Positions 33,453 through 44,309 of a DNA stretch of 64,000 nucleotides are shown here, piece after piece. Within the stretch, counting starts at the first letter, position 1. Each line of letters begins with the position of its first letter. A model generated the notes under the pieces. That model was not told the origin of the DNA. It did no database searches and saw only the letters and a program-made list of their open reading frames with translations. Position numbers and translations under genes: made by a program. Source of the DNA: Diphasiastrum complanatum (lineage: Eukaryota > Streptophyta > Lycopodiopsida > Lycopodiales > Lycopodiaceae); the NCBI GenBank assembly GCA_029204225.1, contig MU831904.1:33367-97366 (forward strand), given 5' to 3'.

Positions 33453-35183
33453 ACAGAAGGACTGCGGCCTACACACGACAGCACAACGGTGTTGTAAAAA
33501 GAAAGAACATGACCCTGATGGAAGCAGCCAGATGTATGATGGCCTACTCGAAGGCTCCAAGGGTACTATGGGCTGAAGCACTAGCTATAGCCGCATACAT
33601 CCAGAATAGGACAAGCAAGTATGGTGTCCCTCACACGACACCACACGAGCTATGGTGGGGTAGAACCTTTGGCTGTGCAGCTTATGCACATATTCCTGAT
33701 AAGCTTCGAAAGAAGCTTGATGAGAAAGCCGAGTCGGGATTTTTGGTAGGTTATGACAACAACTCGTCATACTACAGAATCTACATGCCAGACACGAACA
33801 CTATAAAAATAGTGAGAGATGTCAGATCTGATGAGAGCAGGACAATGGCTAATGACGATCCTGTCAGCTATGAAGTTCTGGGGAGACAGTACTATGACCT
33901 GCCGCCAATGATAGAGGGAGCAGAGAACGAACACGAAAACAAAATTTTTTGAGTCGTCTCCCATTCGAGTGACGAATCTGAAAAAGAAAGATTTGAGAGG
34001 CAACCTACTGCTACAGTTCCTGTAAACCAAGATGGTTTCGGACCGAGCAGGGCAAACAAAGGCAAAGACATTGCTGTCCCAGGAGGATCTCCTAGAAGGT
34101 CGATAAGACCATGAAGAGCGCCAACAAGATATGTGCCAGACAGCTTAGCTTCCACATCAAAAGAGTTCTGTGGATTCAGTGGCAAACCACAGACTTTCAA
34201 GGAAGTGATTGAAAGTCCAGAAAAGAACAGATTGATTTAAGCCATGAATGAAGAGATGGAATCCATGAGGAAGAACCAAGTATGGACGTTGCATCCATTA
34301 CCACATAAGCGCAAGACTGTCAAATGCAAATGGATTTTCAAACTCAAATATGGACCAAATGGGAATGTGACGAAATACAAGGCAAGACTAGTAGCAAAGG
34401 GATTCTCTCAAAGATACAATATTGACTACTCTGAAACCTTCTCTCTTGTCATCAAACATTTGTCCCTACATCTGTTATTTGCATATGCAGTAGATTATGA
34501 CCTTAGGATCCACATTGTGGACGAGAAGACAGCCTTCTTGCATGGCGAACTAGACGAAGAGGTCTATATGGATCAACCCCCAAGATATGTCTCAATATTT
34601 CACTTCCTGACTATGCATGCAAAATGCATAGAAGCATCTACGGTCTGAAATAATCAGCCCGACAATGGTACAAGAAGAAATATCAAGCCCTAAAATCATT
34701 AGGATTCAAGCCTCTGTTGGCTGATTCCAATATATACGTCAGAGTTACAGATGGGCAGATCATCATTGTGGCTGTGTACGTGGACAATACTCTGATACTT
34801 TGTAGGAGTGAGCAGCTAATCGCTGAAGTGAAAATAGATATCTCGAAATATTTCGAGATCATGGATCTGAGAGAAGCCAGGTGTTACCTAGGCTTACAAA
34901 TTGAAAGAGACTATGAGGGAGGTAAGCTATACCTTCACCAGTCCAGATACACCCAGAAGATCCTAGAGGACTTTGGGATGCTGAACTGCAAAGGAGTGAA
35001 TACTCCAATGCTCGCAGGGATGGTGCTGACAAATGATGACTGTCCAAAGACTGAGGAAGAGAGAGAACAAATGCAGCTCACACCTTACAGGAAGCTGATA
35101 AGATCACTGATGTACCTTGCAGACAACGCACGTCCTGATATTGCTTATGCAATATTCAAGATGAGTGAATTTTGCACGAATCC
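33453..35183 (+). pseudogene. Copia B: integrase C-terminus and reverse transcriptase
   Basis: Continues the integrase broken at 24158: HNGVVKRKNMTLMEAARCMM, LWAEALAIAAYIQNRTSKYG, then TFGCAAYAHIPDKLRKKLD and MPDTNTIKIVRDVRSDES. A TGA at ~33950 and others precede RT (34244 on): KCKWIFKLKYGPNGNVTKYK, HIVDEKTAFLHGELDEEVYM. Stops near 34646 interrupt it. The RT active site is YVDN (AVYVDNTLILCRS, ~34780), replacing the second catalytic Asp by Asn. It runs to NARPDIAYAIFKMSEFCTNP and is then interrupted by element C at 35183. RNase H resumes at 39825. Confidence 0.9.
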
Positions 35184-36044
35184 TGTTGAAAATTGTCACT
35201 TCTCACTTGAAATTGGTTCATGTAAATATTGATCAAACATTAGAATATGTTGATGATCTGATTTCACACGTGTGGATGCTGTTTCCACGTGTGAAAGGAT
35301 GTACTTTTCATGTTTGTATATATTCAAATTGATTTTGTATCATTCTAGTTAGTGTGAACATGAAATGGCTAGTTTTTAGTCAAGTTGACTAGTCACCTAC
35401 AAATTAGCTTTTCCTTGCATGTGCATGAGTAAAATGCTCCCACATGGCAAGTGGACGTTCACAAGTGTGTATAAAGTACTAGAAGATAAGAGTTGACCAT
35501 TTTCCTTAGATCCTATTTTGTAGGGAATATTCCTATATTCTAGGAGACTAGCTTTTTGGATTCTAGTCATATTCTAGAAGGTCAACTATTGGATAAGGAT
35601 CAAGGATGGATCAAATGGATAGATCTGAGTGATGTGGAACTCTTCACACGTGTGAAGGCCTGCTGGACTGTACCAGACTCATGGATGTACTTGATCCATA
35701 AAAGGATCATCATTTTGCTAAGAAGATTTATGAGACTTTTGCACTCTACACTTTTGTGAGATTTCTAGTCATTTGTCTTGTGATTTTTATGTATGATTGC
35801 TATCTAATATCATTGTACTTGTCATTTCAGGTGAAGGCCGTACAGTGGACAGTACTCCACACGTGTGAGGCCGCTCTCTCTAAAAAATGATGTGTTGATC
35901 CATTGCTCTTGCTTAAATCCAAGTGTAGTGAATCTAGATCAAGATCTAATGTGTAGAACTTGATAGATTCATTAATTAAGCAAAATAACTCTCTATGATT
36001 GTAAAGTACAATCATTATTGTCCTAAAAATTATAAAATTTATCA
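35184..36044 (+). mobile_element. Element C: 5' LTR (861 bp)
   Basis: TGTTGAAAATT...ATTTATCA directly before the primer-binding site. Carries several CACGTG palindromes (35264, 35284, 35643, 35858). Near-identical to the truncated 3' copy from 35406 onward. Confidence 0.93.
35643..35656. promoter_or_regulatory. TTCACACGTGTGAA palindrome in C 5' LTR
   Basis: Exact 14-mer, followed by ggcctgctggactgtacc. The matching site in the 3' LTR is at 39416-39429. Confidence 0.7.
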
Positions 36045-36638
36045 TGGTGTCAGAGCTAAGTAAGAGAGTGATCATTGAATCATAAATCTTGTAAAGATCA
36101 TTGGCAAAATTTGTTTTTGGCCAATACTAGTGAGGGCGAGTTCTTCTAGAGTGATAGCTTGTAATCATTTGGATCAAAATGACTTGGAGGCTGTGTATGT
36201 ACTTTTCACACGTGTGAAACCGTACAACAACTTTTAATTCAAGTTACTTTGTGTTTGTTGGTCCCAAAATCACAATACTAGTTCATTTTTGGTGCTTTCT
36301 GAAGCATAGTATTGATCTAGATTCATTCTAGCTAATGCCTATGACCAAATAGTGTTTTGGATCATTGAAGCATTTCTTTTTAGAGTCTAAGATCAGATCT
36401 TAGAGGCTGATTTGTTCAGATCCTTAGTTGAAGTGAAATCTCTAAGAAAAGTGTAAAGCAATTTTTTTTGTGAGAGTGAAAGCTAGGAATTTTTGGTAAG
36501 ATCTTTGAGTATCATTCAAGCTTGTGTGCTAGTTTGATAGAGACAAGCCTATAGGCATTCTAGTAAGCTTTAGGCCTTTTCATAGATCTTTTAAAATTCA
36601 AAAATCTTTGTGATTTTTAAAAGAGCATTCATTCTAAA
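36045..36638 (+). other. Element C: primer-binding site and leader
   Basis: TGGTGTCAGAGCT (36045-36057) is a one-base variant of the usual Met-tRNA site and abuts the LTR. The ~580-bp leader is non-coding and contains its own palindrome at 36205. Confidence 0.88.
36205..36218. promoter_or_regulatory. TTCACACGTGTGAA palindrome in C leader
   Basis: Exact 14-mer outside the LTR, 160 bp after the primer-binding site, flanked by gtatgtactt and accgtacaac, so GTAC lies on both sides. Confidence 0.7.
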
Positions 36639-37334
36639 ATGTCATCCATGGGTGGATATTTGATGGAATCAAGTGAGAGACTCACTTCCACAAATTATTC
36701 CATTTGGAAAGTGAGAATGGAATCACTCCTAGTGATCCATGATCTATATGACATAGTTCAAGGAGTAGAGGAAGAGCCTCAAACTCCCCAAGAACAAGCC
36801 AAATACAAGAAGAGAGCAAGATTAGCTCTACATTGCATAAAGTTAAATGTATGCAATGACCTCTTGAAAGAGGTGTCTTCTTGTACCTCATCCAAAGAGG
36901 CTTGGGACTCATTAAAGAGCATTTACGAATCCAACAATACTTCAAGAATCCTCATGCTAAGAAATCAAGTTTTCCAAAGCATGAAAGGAAGTGGAGAGAG
37001 TGGACAAGAATATGTCCTTAGAATCAAATCTCTTAACAAGGAGTTAAGTGCAATAGGAGAGAAGATCCAAGATCAAGAACTAGTACAAATCATCTTGAAT
37101 GGTCTAGGTGATGAGTTCACCAACTTAGTCCAATCATTTGCCATTCAAGACTCTCTTCCATCCATTGAAAAGTTTCACAATGTTCTTGTGGCTGAGGAGA
37201 GTAGGCTTCTACACCTCAAGACAAGAATGGACAGCATGTCACTTAATGGAGGAGAGGAGAAAGCTAACTTTACATCTAAAGGCAAGAAGAAGCAAAATCC
37301 ATTCAAGAAAATCAAGGCAAGGAGGCCGAGATGA
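36639..37334 (+). pseudogene. Element C: Gag
   Basis: Starts MSSMGGYLMESSERLTSTNY and is clearly the same family as E1 Gag: IWKVRMESLLVIHDLYDIVQ, LKEVSSCTSSKEAWDSLKS, LRNQVFQSMKGSGESGQEYV and SLPSIEKFHNVLVAEESRLL. It ends in the basic stretch before the nucleocapsid, where a one-base shift near 37320 moves the continuing frame to the next segment. Otherwise well preserved over ~230 residues. Confidence 0.9.
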
Positions 37335-38191
37335 ATAATGGAGGATCTACCTCCAAAGGCAAAGTGAAGAACAAGGCAAAACTAAAGTGTTTCTTTTGTG
37401 GAAAGAAAGGACACTTTGCCTCAGAATGCTACTTGAAGAAGAATCAACAAGCCAAAGGAGATCAAGGGAACATTGCTCAAGAGGAAGAAGAAGAGGATGG
37501 ATTCAACATATCCTTAATGGTTGCATCTACACCAACTTCAAGTCAAGACACATGGTGGATAGATAGTGGGGCTAGTTCCCACATGTCCTTTAACAAGCAT
37601 TATTTTTCTACTCTTCTATCTTGTAATGACTCTAAGAAGTCAATATACACTGCTAGTGATCAAGCATGCAAGATAGATGGCATAGGATCTATACCTCTTT
37701 GCTTAGGCACATCTAAAAGGATAGATCTAGATAATGTTTTGTATGTTCCTACCATTTCAAGAAACTTGCTTAGTGTAGGACAATTAATGGACAATGAACT
37801 AGATGTACATTTCAAAAATGGAGTTTGTTCCATCTTGAAAAATGATAAGTGCATAGCTAGTGGCATTAAGCAAGGTAGACTTTTCAAGTTGGATGCTAAT
37901 GTTGCAAGTGAAAGTGTGAACTTGGCTAGAGAGGAGCTAACTCAAGTGGAGCTTTGGCATAAGAGATTAGGCCATTCTAATCTTCAATCTATGGAGTCAG
38001 TAGCAAGCAAGGAACTAGCTCTTGGCCTACAAGAGCTTCCAAGAAGTGTGGAAAGATGTGTGAGGCATGTGGCCTTGCAAAGTCACACAAGTCTTCTTAC
38101 AAGAGATCTTCATCAAGATCTCTCTCTCCCTTGGATCTCATACATTCTGATGTACAAAGTTTTTCACATGCAAGTAATGGACGTGCCTTGA
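37331..38191 (+). pseudogene. Element C: nucleocapsid, protease, pre-integrase
   Basis: Canonical zinc knuckle CFFCGKKGHFASEC, then an acidic stretch and protease WWIDSGASSHMS (DSGA intact). Continues with LCLGTSKRIDLDNVLYVP, NLLSVGQLMDNELDVHFK and the GAG-pre-integrase region VELWHKRLGHSNLQSMES. A second frameshift near 38040 displaces the integrase into the next frame; the last ~50 residues of this frame are out of register. Confidence 0.9.
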
Positions 38192-39178
38192 TGTATGTAA
38201 CTTTTATAGATGATTGTACTAGATTCACATGGATTGAGTTACTATCAAAGAGAAGTCTTGTTTATGAAGCTTTCATTAACTTCAAGTCTCTAGTAGAGAA
38301 ACAACTTAGTACTTCTATCAAAGCACTAAGATGTGATAATGGAGGAGAGTACACCTCCAATAAAATCAAAGACTTTTGTGAGATCAATGGTATTAAGTTA
38401 CAATACACTTGTTCCTACACACCTCAACAAAATGGGGTGGCCAAGAGGAAAAATAGGAGTCTATGTGAGTGTGCAAAGTCCTTGAGGCTTAATGCATCAC
38501 TTCCCATCTCATTTTGGGGAGAAGCCATAACATGTGCTAATTATTTGTGTAATAGACTTCCTAGTAGTGCTATAGATGGGATCTCACCTTATCAAGCCTT
38601 GTTTGATAAGAAACCCAATGTAAAAGATTTTAAGATCTTTGGATGTACTTGTTATGTACACATTCCTTTGGAGACTAGAAGGAAAGAAGATGCTACCTCC
38701 TTCAAAGGAATCTTTGTTGGCTATGGAGAAAATAGCAAGGGATATAGGATATATGATCCTACATCCAAGAAAGTAAAGGTAAGCAAGGATGTACTTTTTG
38801 ATGAGTCACAATTTGCAAAGAGCTTGACAAATGGATCTAACCCATTGTGCATTGAAGATCTTGACAAATCCGAGGAGGATCTTGACAAACCCGAGGAGGA
38901 TCATGACAAACCCGGGGATGGAGATTTGGATCCGAGTCAAAAGGGGCCGAGAAGATCATCAAGGAGCAAGGTCGAGCCCTCAAGGCTTACCTGTGTGGAC
39001 AAGGGAAAGCAAAAGGAAGGCTCTACATCTTCTACCTCTTATTCTTTTTTAGCTACATTGCTTGAAGAACCATCATCTTTTGAAGAAGCATATAAATCTA
39101 AAGTTTGGAGAGATGCAATGCAAGTAGAGTATGGTGCATTAGAAGAGAATCATACTTGGAATCTTGTAAATCTTCCAA
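38056..39178 (+). pseudogene. Element C: integrase, cut before RT
   Basis: Zinc-binding CEACGLAKSHKSS, catalytic Asp in HSDVQSFSHASNG, YVTFIDDCTRFTWIELL, CDNGGEYTSNKIKDF, and QNGVAKRKNRS where the catalytic Glu is Lys, the same change as in F. The C-terminal part has FGCTCYVHIPLETRRKED and YRIYDPTSKKVKVSKDVL. A short acidic repeat (DLDKSEEDLDKPEEDHDKP) is peculiar to this copy. The linker ends LEENHTWNLVNLPR and reads into LTR sequence at 39179. Missing domains: all of RT and RNase H. Confidence 0.92.
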
Positions 39179-39819
39179 GAGCTTTTCCTTGCATGTGCAT
39201 GAGTAAATGCTCCCACATGGCAAGTGGATGTTCACACATGTGTATAGAGTACTAGAAGATAAGAGTTGACCATTTTTCTTAGATCCTATTTTGTAAGAAA
39301 TATTCCTATATTCTAGGAGACTAGCTTTTTGGATTTTAGTCATATTCTAGAAGGTCAACTATTGGATAAGGATCAAGGATGGATAAAATGGATAGATCTG
39401 AGTGATGTGGCACTCTTCACACGTGTGAAGGCCTGCTAGACTATACCAAACTCATGGATGTACTTGATCCATAAAAGGATCATCATTTTGCTAAGAAGAT
39501 TTATGAGACTTTTGCACTCTACACTTTTGTGAGATTTCTAGTCATTTGTCTTGTGATTTTTATGTATGATTGTTATCTAGTATCATTGTACTTGTTGTTT
39601 CAGGTGCAGGCCATACAGTGGACAGTACTCCACACGTGTGAGGCCGCTCTCACTAAAAAATGATGTGTTGATCCATTGCTCTTGCTTAAATCCAAGTGTA
39701 GTGAATCTAGATCAAGATCTAATGTGTAGAACTTGATAGATTCATTGATTAGGCAAACAATAACTCTCTATGATTATAAAGTACAATTATTATTGTCCTA
39801 AAAACTGTAAAATTTATCA
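39179..39819 (+). mobile_element. Element C: truncated 3' LTR (641 bp)
   Basis: Corresponds to 35406-36044 of the 5' LTR. The junction with integrase shares the short word agctttt-like sequence (aag/agcttttcc), a microhomology typical of illegitimate recombination. Ends AAATTTATCA followed by the AATCC duplication. Confidence 0.92.
39416..39429. promoter_or_regulatory. TTCACACGTGTGAA palindrome in C 3' LTR
   Basis: Exact 14-mer, the LTR partner of 35643-35656. Confidence 0.7.
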
Positions 39820-39824
39820 AATCC

Positions 39825-40400
39825 AGGCTTAACACATTGGAAGATTGCAAAACAAATTTTGCAATATCTTCAATTAACGAGGGATCATGGCTTGTGATAT
39901 TGTTGCAATGTAGGTTTCAGGATACTTTCCTATAGTGATGCTAGCTGGGCATCTCTTAAGGACGACTGTAAAAGCATCTCAGGAGGATGCACCATTGCAT
40001 CAAGAGTAGCAGTTCTCTAGGTCAGCAAGAAGCAGATCATCATGGCCCAGTCATCTTGCGAAGCAGAGTATATTGCAGTAGCAAAGATGGTCAATGAGAT
40101 AATCTAGCTAAGGCAGTAAACATGGAATGAGCCTCTGATCTTGCAGATGGATAACACCTCTGCAATACATCTAACGAAGGATCTCGTGTTCCATTCGAGA
40201 ACAAAACACATTACAATCAAGTACCACTTGATCAGGGATCTAATTGAAAAGAAGATGTTGCAGACCACCTTCATTGGAATGAAAGATATGGTTGCTGACA
40301 TCTTCACCAAAGCCCTGGACAAAGGACTCTTTGAGAGACAGAGGAGCAGTCTCGGGATCGTAAAGCTATCATGATTTGAGAGGGAGCTGAAGAAACAAAG
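39825..40400 (+). pseudogene. Copia B: RNase H, C-terminus and polypurine tract
   Basis: Resumes the B pol cut at 35183: GLTHWKIAKQILQYLQLTRD, then SYSDASWAS-type RNase H sequence with stops. The last 77 codons are open (40141-40374): MDNTSAIHLTKDLVFHSRTK, HITIKYHLIRDLIE and MVADIFTKALDKGLFE, the standard copia ending. GAGAGGGAGCTGAAGAA (40378-40394) follows as the likely polypurine tract. Confidence 0.85.
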
Positions 40401-41228
40401 TGTTACTATTTACAAAGATTTGCTAGCTTTCAGTCCTCTACCTAACGAAGATGTTCGCAAACACGAAAGTCGAGAGACATGAAACACGAAAGATTCGCAA
40501 ACACTTGATGAGAAGGCATGAACACGAAAGATTCACGAATGAGAATCTTTTGTGTTTGAGCACGAGAAAGTTAGATGCCGGAAATGAAACCAATGATGTG
40601 ACACGAAAAATGTCACAAAATCTTCTCTCCAAAGAGTACCAGCAAGATCATACAAGTACCCAAAAGCGCAGATGTGTTATCTAATGGCATGACATCATCA
40701 GATACACTCTAGGTCATGGCTAATCTGCCACTCTTATAATTTTTCGATTAGTTGTAGATGCTTAATCACTCTAATCTTAAAGTTACATAGAGCGACTATA
40801 TACTTATTGGATGATACTTGACAAAAATGAAGTATGAAGTAGTCTAATGCTAGTAAGCAATTAAGACAAAACACAGACAAGTAGTCCACCTGCGTGCGAG
40901 ACGTGTTTTGTGATCTGGATCCATAGAGATCCACAACTCCGCTAGTAAGTGAGACATCCACTCGTGAGAGAACTGTATTTCTCTCACGCCAATGCACTGT
41001 GTGGATCTGCATGCAGTGCTTGAAGAATCAAGAGAAAAATCAATAGATGATCTTTTGGCCATTGTGCACATGTCAATTTATGATGTATGATCTTGAATGC
41101 AAATGTGTCTGCTCTTATTCGTGTGTCTGATCTCCCCATTCATTTAATTCCGCATGTTGGTTGAACTTGTTGAATGCTATATTAATTTGTAAACGTAGAT
41201 CAGCAGTGCTTGACTATATTCTGGAGGA
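40401..41228 (+). mobile_element. Possible copia B 3' LTR, unproven
   Basis: Begins TGTTACTATTTAC just after the polypurine tract, as a 3' LTR should. I could not align it with sequence upstream of 22031, so it is inferred from position only. No gene is visible. Confidence 0.4.
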
Positions 41229-41366
41229 TTGTATGAGTGATTCAGTTGGCAGTGTCCAACGATCGCATCTGAACTCCATCCGGATTGCATTGAATCGCGG
41301 TCGCAACTATTTTGTGATTGTTTTGCGATTTTTTTCTCGCATCAATGGTATCAGAGCATATCACCA
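41229..41366 (+). mobile_element. Repeat of the B-type LTR end plus primer-binding site
   Basis: Matches 22031-22166 from gagtgattcag(c/t)tggcagtg through TGGTATCAGAGCATATCACC. Because the primer-binding site and leader are included, this is the start of a second B-family element, not the end of B. Coding of a different element begins at 41374. Confidence 0.75.
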
Positions 41367-41373
41367 TCATCTT

Positions 41374-41775
41374 ATTGAATGAAAGATCCTTTAAGGACAT
41401 CACTCTTTATAGGAGTCTTATTGGCTATCTTATTTGGTTGACCATAAATAGGCCAGATTGGAGCCTTAGTATGCACAAATTGAGTCAATTCATGCAAGAT
41501 CCAAAAGTTTTCCATTGGAAATCGGCCAAAAGGATCTTGAGATATGTTTTCTTCACACTAGATTATGGATTGATCTATAAAGGAGAGGATCTAAGAATGG
41601 TTTTCTTTTGAGATTCAAACTTTTCAAATGACAAAGTGGATAGGAAGTCCACAAGTACTTATACTATTTTTATTGGAGGAAATCTTGTATCTCGGTTATC
41701 CAAGAAACATGATATTATATCATTATCATCTTGTGAAGCCAAGTACAAGGCCCTTACAACAACCACTGAGGACTA
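41374..41775 (+). pseudogene. Copia pol fragment (RT end and RNase H start)
   Basis: Reads NERSFKDITLYRSLIGYLIW, TINRPDWSLSMHKLSQFMQD, AKRILRYVFFTLDYGLIYKG, then after a stop KVDRKSTSTYTIFIGGN and SLSSCEAKYKALTTTTED. About 130 residues of a copia related to L (42897-43681). Both ends are broken. Confidence 0.85.
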
Positions 41776-42480
41776 TTGATGAAGAGGCTACTTATGGTAG
41801 ATTTTTGAAGAGAGATGTGTGAGAGAGCTTAATCCAACACTTGGAATATTTTTGACATTCTCTCTCTACTTGAGAGCTATTACTTGTATTCTCTCTCTAC
41901 CCAAGGGCAAGCCATTTCCATACTTGTTTTTTTCATCAAAATTTACCTCTCATTGTGAATGATGTATGGTGTATGATAGATGCATATTTTGTGTGTCCTT
42001 GCCAAGTTAGAATTGGCAAGCTAGATTGTGTGCATCATCATTCACATAAACAAGACAAATGAGAAAATTCTACACAATGTAGGGATCAATGTTGCTCTTC
42101 CAACATCATCAATTAAATGAGGCATGTACATCAACTACCAAAATGGTAAAGTATTCAGCAATTTATGGCTATAGTAGGTCACATTTGGAAGGTTGTAGAA
42201 ATAGAATTAAGCTCTAAATCTCCCCCATATATCAAATCAATGGTCTAGATTGACTAGCTTGACAATGATTACATAGTCTTATGGAATATTTACATAAAAC
42301 AATAAAAGAATGTCTATCTTGTGAAGAAAATCAGATCACTAAGATCCAATTTTTCCCTTTGATCTTGGGTTACAAAGATAGCACATCTAACACCATTAAC
42401 AATGTAGAAATTTAGCATCTACCAAATATAGAAGCTATGAACTCAATAAGAACTTGACAAAATAGCACAAGAATCAAAAT
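41776..42480. mobile_element. LTR-like non-coding sequence
   Basis: No gene. The pyrimidine-rich words ttctctctctacttgagagc and ctctctctacccaaggg resemble 4761-4810, suggesting a decayed LTR. Boundaries not determined. Confidence 0.4.
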
Positions 42481-42523
42481 TTTGTGTTGTTGTTGTCTGT
42501 ACAATGACTGTACCACAACACCT

Positions 42524-42537
42524 TTCACACGTGTGAA
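42524..42537. promoter_or_regulatory. TTCACACGTGTGAA palindrome in Z LTR
   Basis: Exact 14-mer. Adjacent sequence tgtctgtacaatgactgtacc and gtcagtacac again carries GTAC words on both sides. Confidence 0.7.
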
Positions 42538-42620
42538 GTCAGTACACAACTTTAAATAGCATTCTAAACACAAGATTCAAGATATCAACAAGAGAAAGAG
42601 ATTACTTCCACAAGCATGAA

Positions 42621-42803
<183 letters not shown>

Positions 42804-42896
42804 CTCTTCCCATGCTTGTACACTATATATAGTAGGTTTCTCAAATCACTTTTATTTCACAAGAGAAGTATGCTATTTCTATTCTCAATAGATTTC

Positions 42897-43681
42897 ATAT
42901 GGTAGATGCAAATCCTATTGATACACCTATGGAATCACATGTAAAGCTAACTATAAGAGGTAATGAAAGATCCTTCGAGGACATTACTCTCTATAGGAAG
43001 CTAATAGGTTCTCTTATATATCTAACCATCACAAGACCTGATTTATCTTATTGTGTTGGTAGATTAAGCCAATTCATGCAAGATCCTAGCATAGAACATT
43101 GGAAACTAGGAAAGAGGATCTTGAGATACATCTCGGGAACAAAAGATTTTGGCATTGTTTATAGAGGCTCATCACCTAACTTATTTGGTTTTTCAGATTC
43201 AGATTTTGCAGGAGACCTTATGGATAGAAAATCCATAAATGCACATGCTATTTTCATAGGTGATGGAGCTATCTCATGGATGTCGAAGAAACAAGCAACT
43301 ATATCACTTTCTTCTAGTGAGGCCGAGTACAAAGCTTTGACATCATGCACAAAGGAGATGGTGTGGATCAAGAGGATGATTATGGAGCTTCATTTGCTGG
43401 ATTTTTCAGAGAGTCCAATCATCTTTTGTGACAACCTTTCAGCCCAAAGTCTAGCAAGCAATCCGGTTTTCCATGCAAGGAGCAAACATATCGAGGTGGC
43501 TTACCATTTTGTGAGAGAACAAGTGTTGGCAAAAGAGATCAAGCTTGAACATGTCCCATCAAAGGAATGTGTGGCTGATATCTTTACCAAAGCATTGGGA
43601 AAGGACTTATTTTTCAAGCATAGAACAAGTCTTGGTGTACTTTCTAAATCTATGCTAAAACTAGTTGAAGAGGGAGTGTGA
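42897..43681 (+). pseudogene. Copia L: RT end and RNase H, open but truncated
   Basis: 260 open codons: VDANPIDTPMESHVKLTIRG, TITRPDLSYCVGRLSQFMQD, RILRYISGTKDFGIVYRG, RNase H FSDSDFAGDLMDRKS, SLSSSEAEYKALTSCTKEM, FCDNLSAQSLASNPVFHARS, ECVADIFTKALGKDLF, ending with a TGA that overlaps the LTR start. No stops, so the sequence has been under selection or is young, but everything upstream of the RT end is missing at 42896. Confidence 0.92.
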
Positions 43682-43960
43682 AAAATTGTCAACTAGTAGT
43701 ATTTTCCTAACTTGAGATTTTGTAGGCCTATGGCCAAATAAAAGTTAGAGATAGGTTCATACATGTATGTAGAGGCCCAAAGTATGTGTACACTACTTTT
43801 GAGGTCACATTAATTAGAGGAGGTCGAGTGTGGAGCTCTTCTATTGGCTCATAATTTGGTGCATTCCTATTTGACCAAATTTCTAGGTATATGGGTGAAT
43901 CCTATTGGACCCCAATTTTAGCCTATCATAAGACAAGTGGCCAAGAGGCACTATGGCTGC

Positions 43961-43968
43961 TATAAATA
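43961..43968 (+). promoter_or_regulatory. TATA box of L LTR
   Basis: TATAAATA in ggctgctataaatagcc, a strong plant-type TATA context, ~155 bp upstream of the palindrome. Confidence 0.6.
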
Positions 43969-44114
43969 GCCATCTCCACGAGTATGTACACATCTCATTT
44001 TCATTCTATTGAATGAATGTTATGCTCTTTGAAGGTCCATCTTCTTCTCTCTCACTTTTTTGTTCATATCTTGCATTCTAGCCACTAGAATTGTGATTTC
44101 TTTGTTGCTATGGC

Positions 44115-44128
44115 TTCACACGTGTGAA
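44115..44128. promoter_or_regulatory. TTCACACGTGTGAA palindrome in L LTR
   Basis: Exact 14-mer, followed 24 bp later by gaagtacgg. Confidence 0.7.
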
Positions 44129-44309
44129 ATGCAGGTTGTAGGCTCTGAAGTACGGACAGGGACAGCAAGTTTCTGTTTGTGGAAGCTTATGATCAGATTT
44201 TGATGTTTAGTTGATGTTTAGTATGCTTAACATCACAATTTCTATCATTTTTTCAATCTAGATGTGCATAACTTCCATGGCCAAGATCTTTATGAAACTT
44301 TAGCATCTT

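Larger units (their letters stand above)
35184..39819 (+). mobile_element. Element C: copia lacking RT-RNase H, nested in B
   Basis: Flanked by the exact 5-bp duplication AATCC (35179-35183 and 39820-39824). LTR ends are TGTTGAAAATTGTCAC and AAATTTATCA. Gag, protease and integrase are present, but the integrase linker runs straight into position 223 of the 3' LTR at 39179, deleting RT, RNase H, the polypurine tract and the first 222 bp of the LTR. The surrounding B pol is continuous across the insertion, so the deletion happened inside C after it inserted. Confidence 0.93.
43677..44164 (+). mobile_element. Copia L: 3' LTR (right end uncertain)
   Basis: Starts TGTGAAAAATTGTCAAC at 43677 after the purine tract GAAGAGGGAG. 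Contains a TATAAATA box at 43961-43968, a CT-rich stretch, and an exact TTCACACGTGTGAA at 44115. The end could not be fixed; 44164 is a minimum. Confidence 0.7.

Noticed and set aside
41229-41366. Reading this as the 3' LTR that closes copia B
   Set aside because: Similarity to the 5' side continues through the primer-binding site and leader, which a 3' LTR cannot have.
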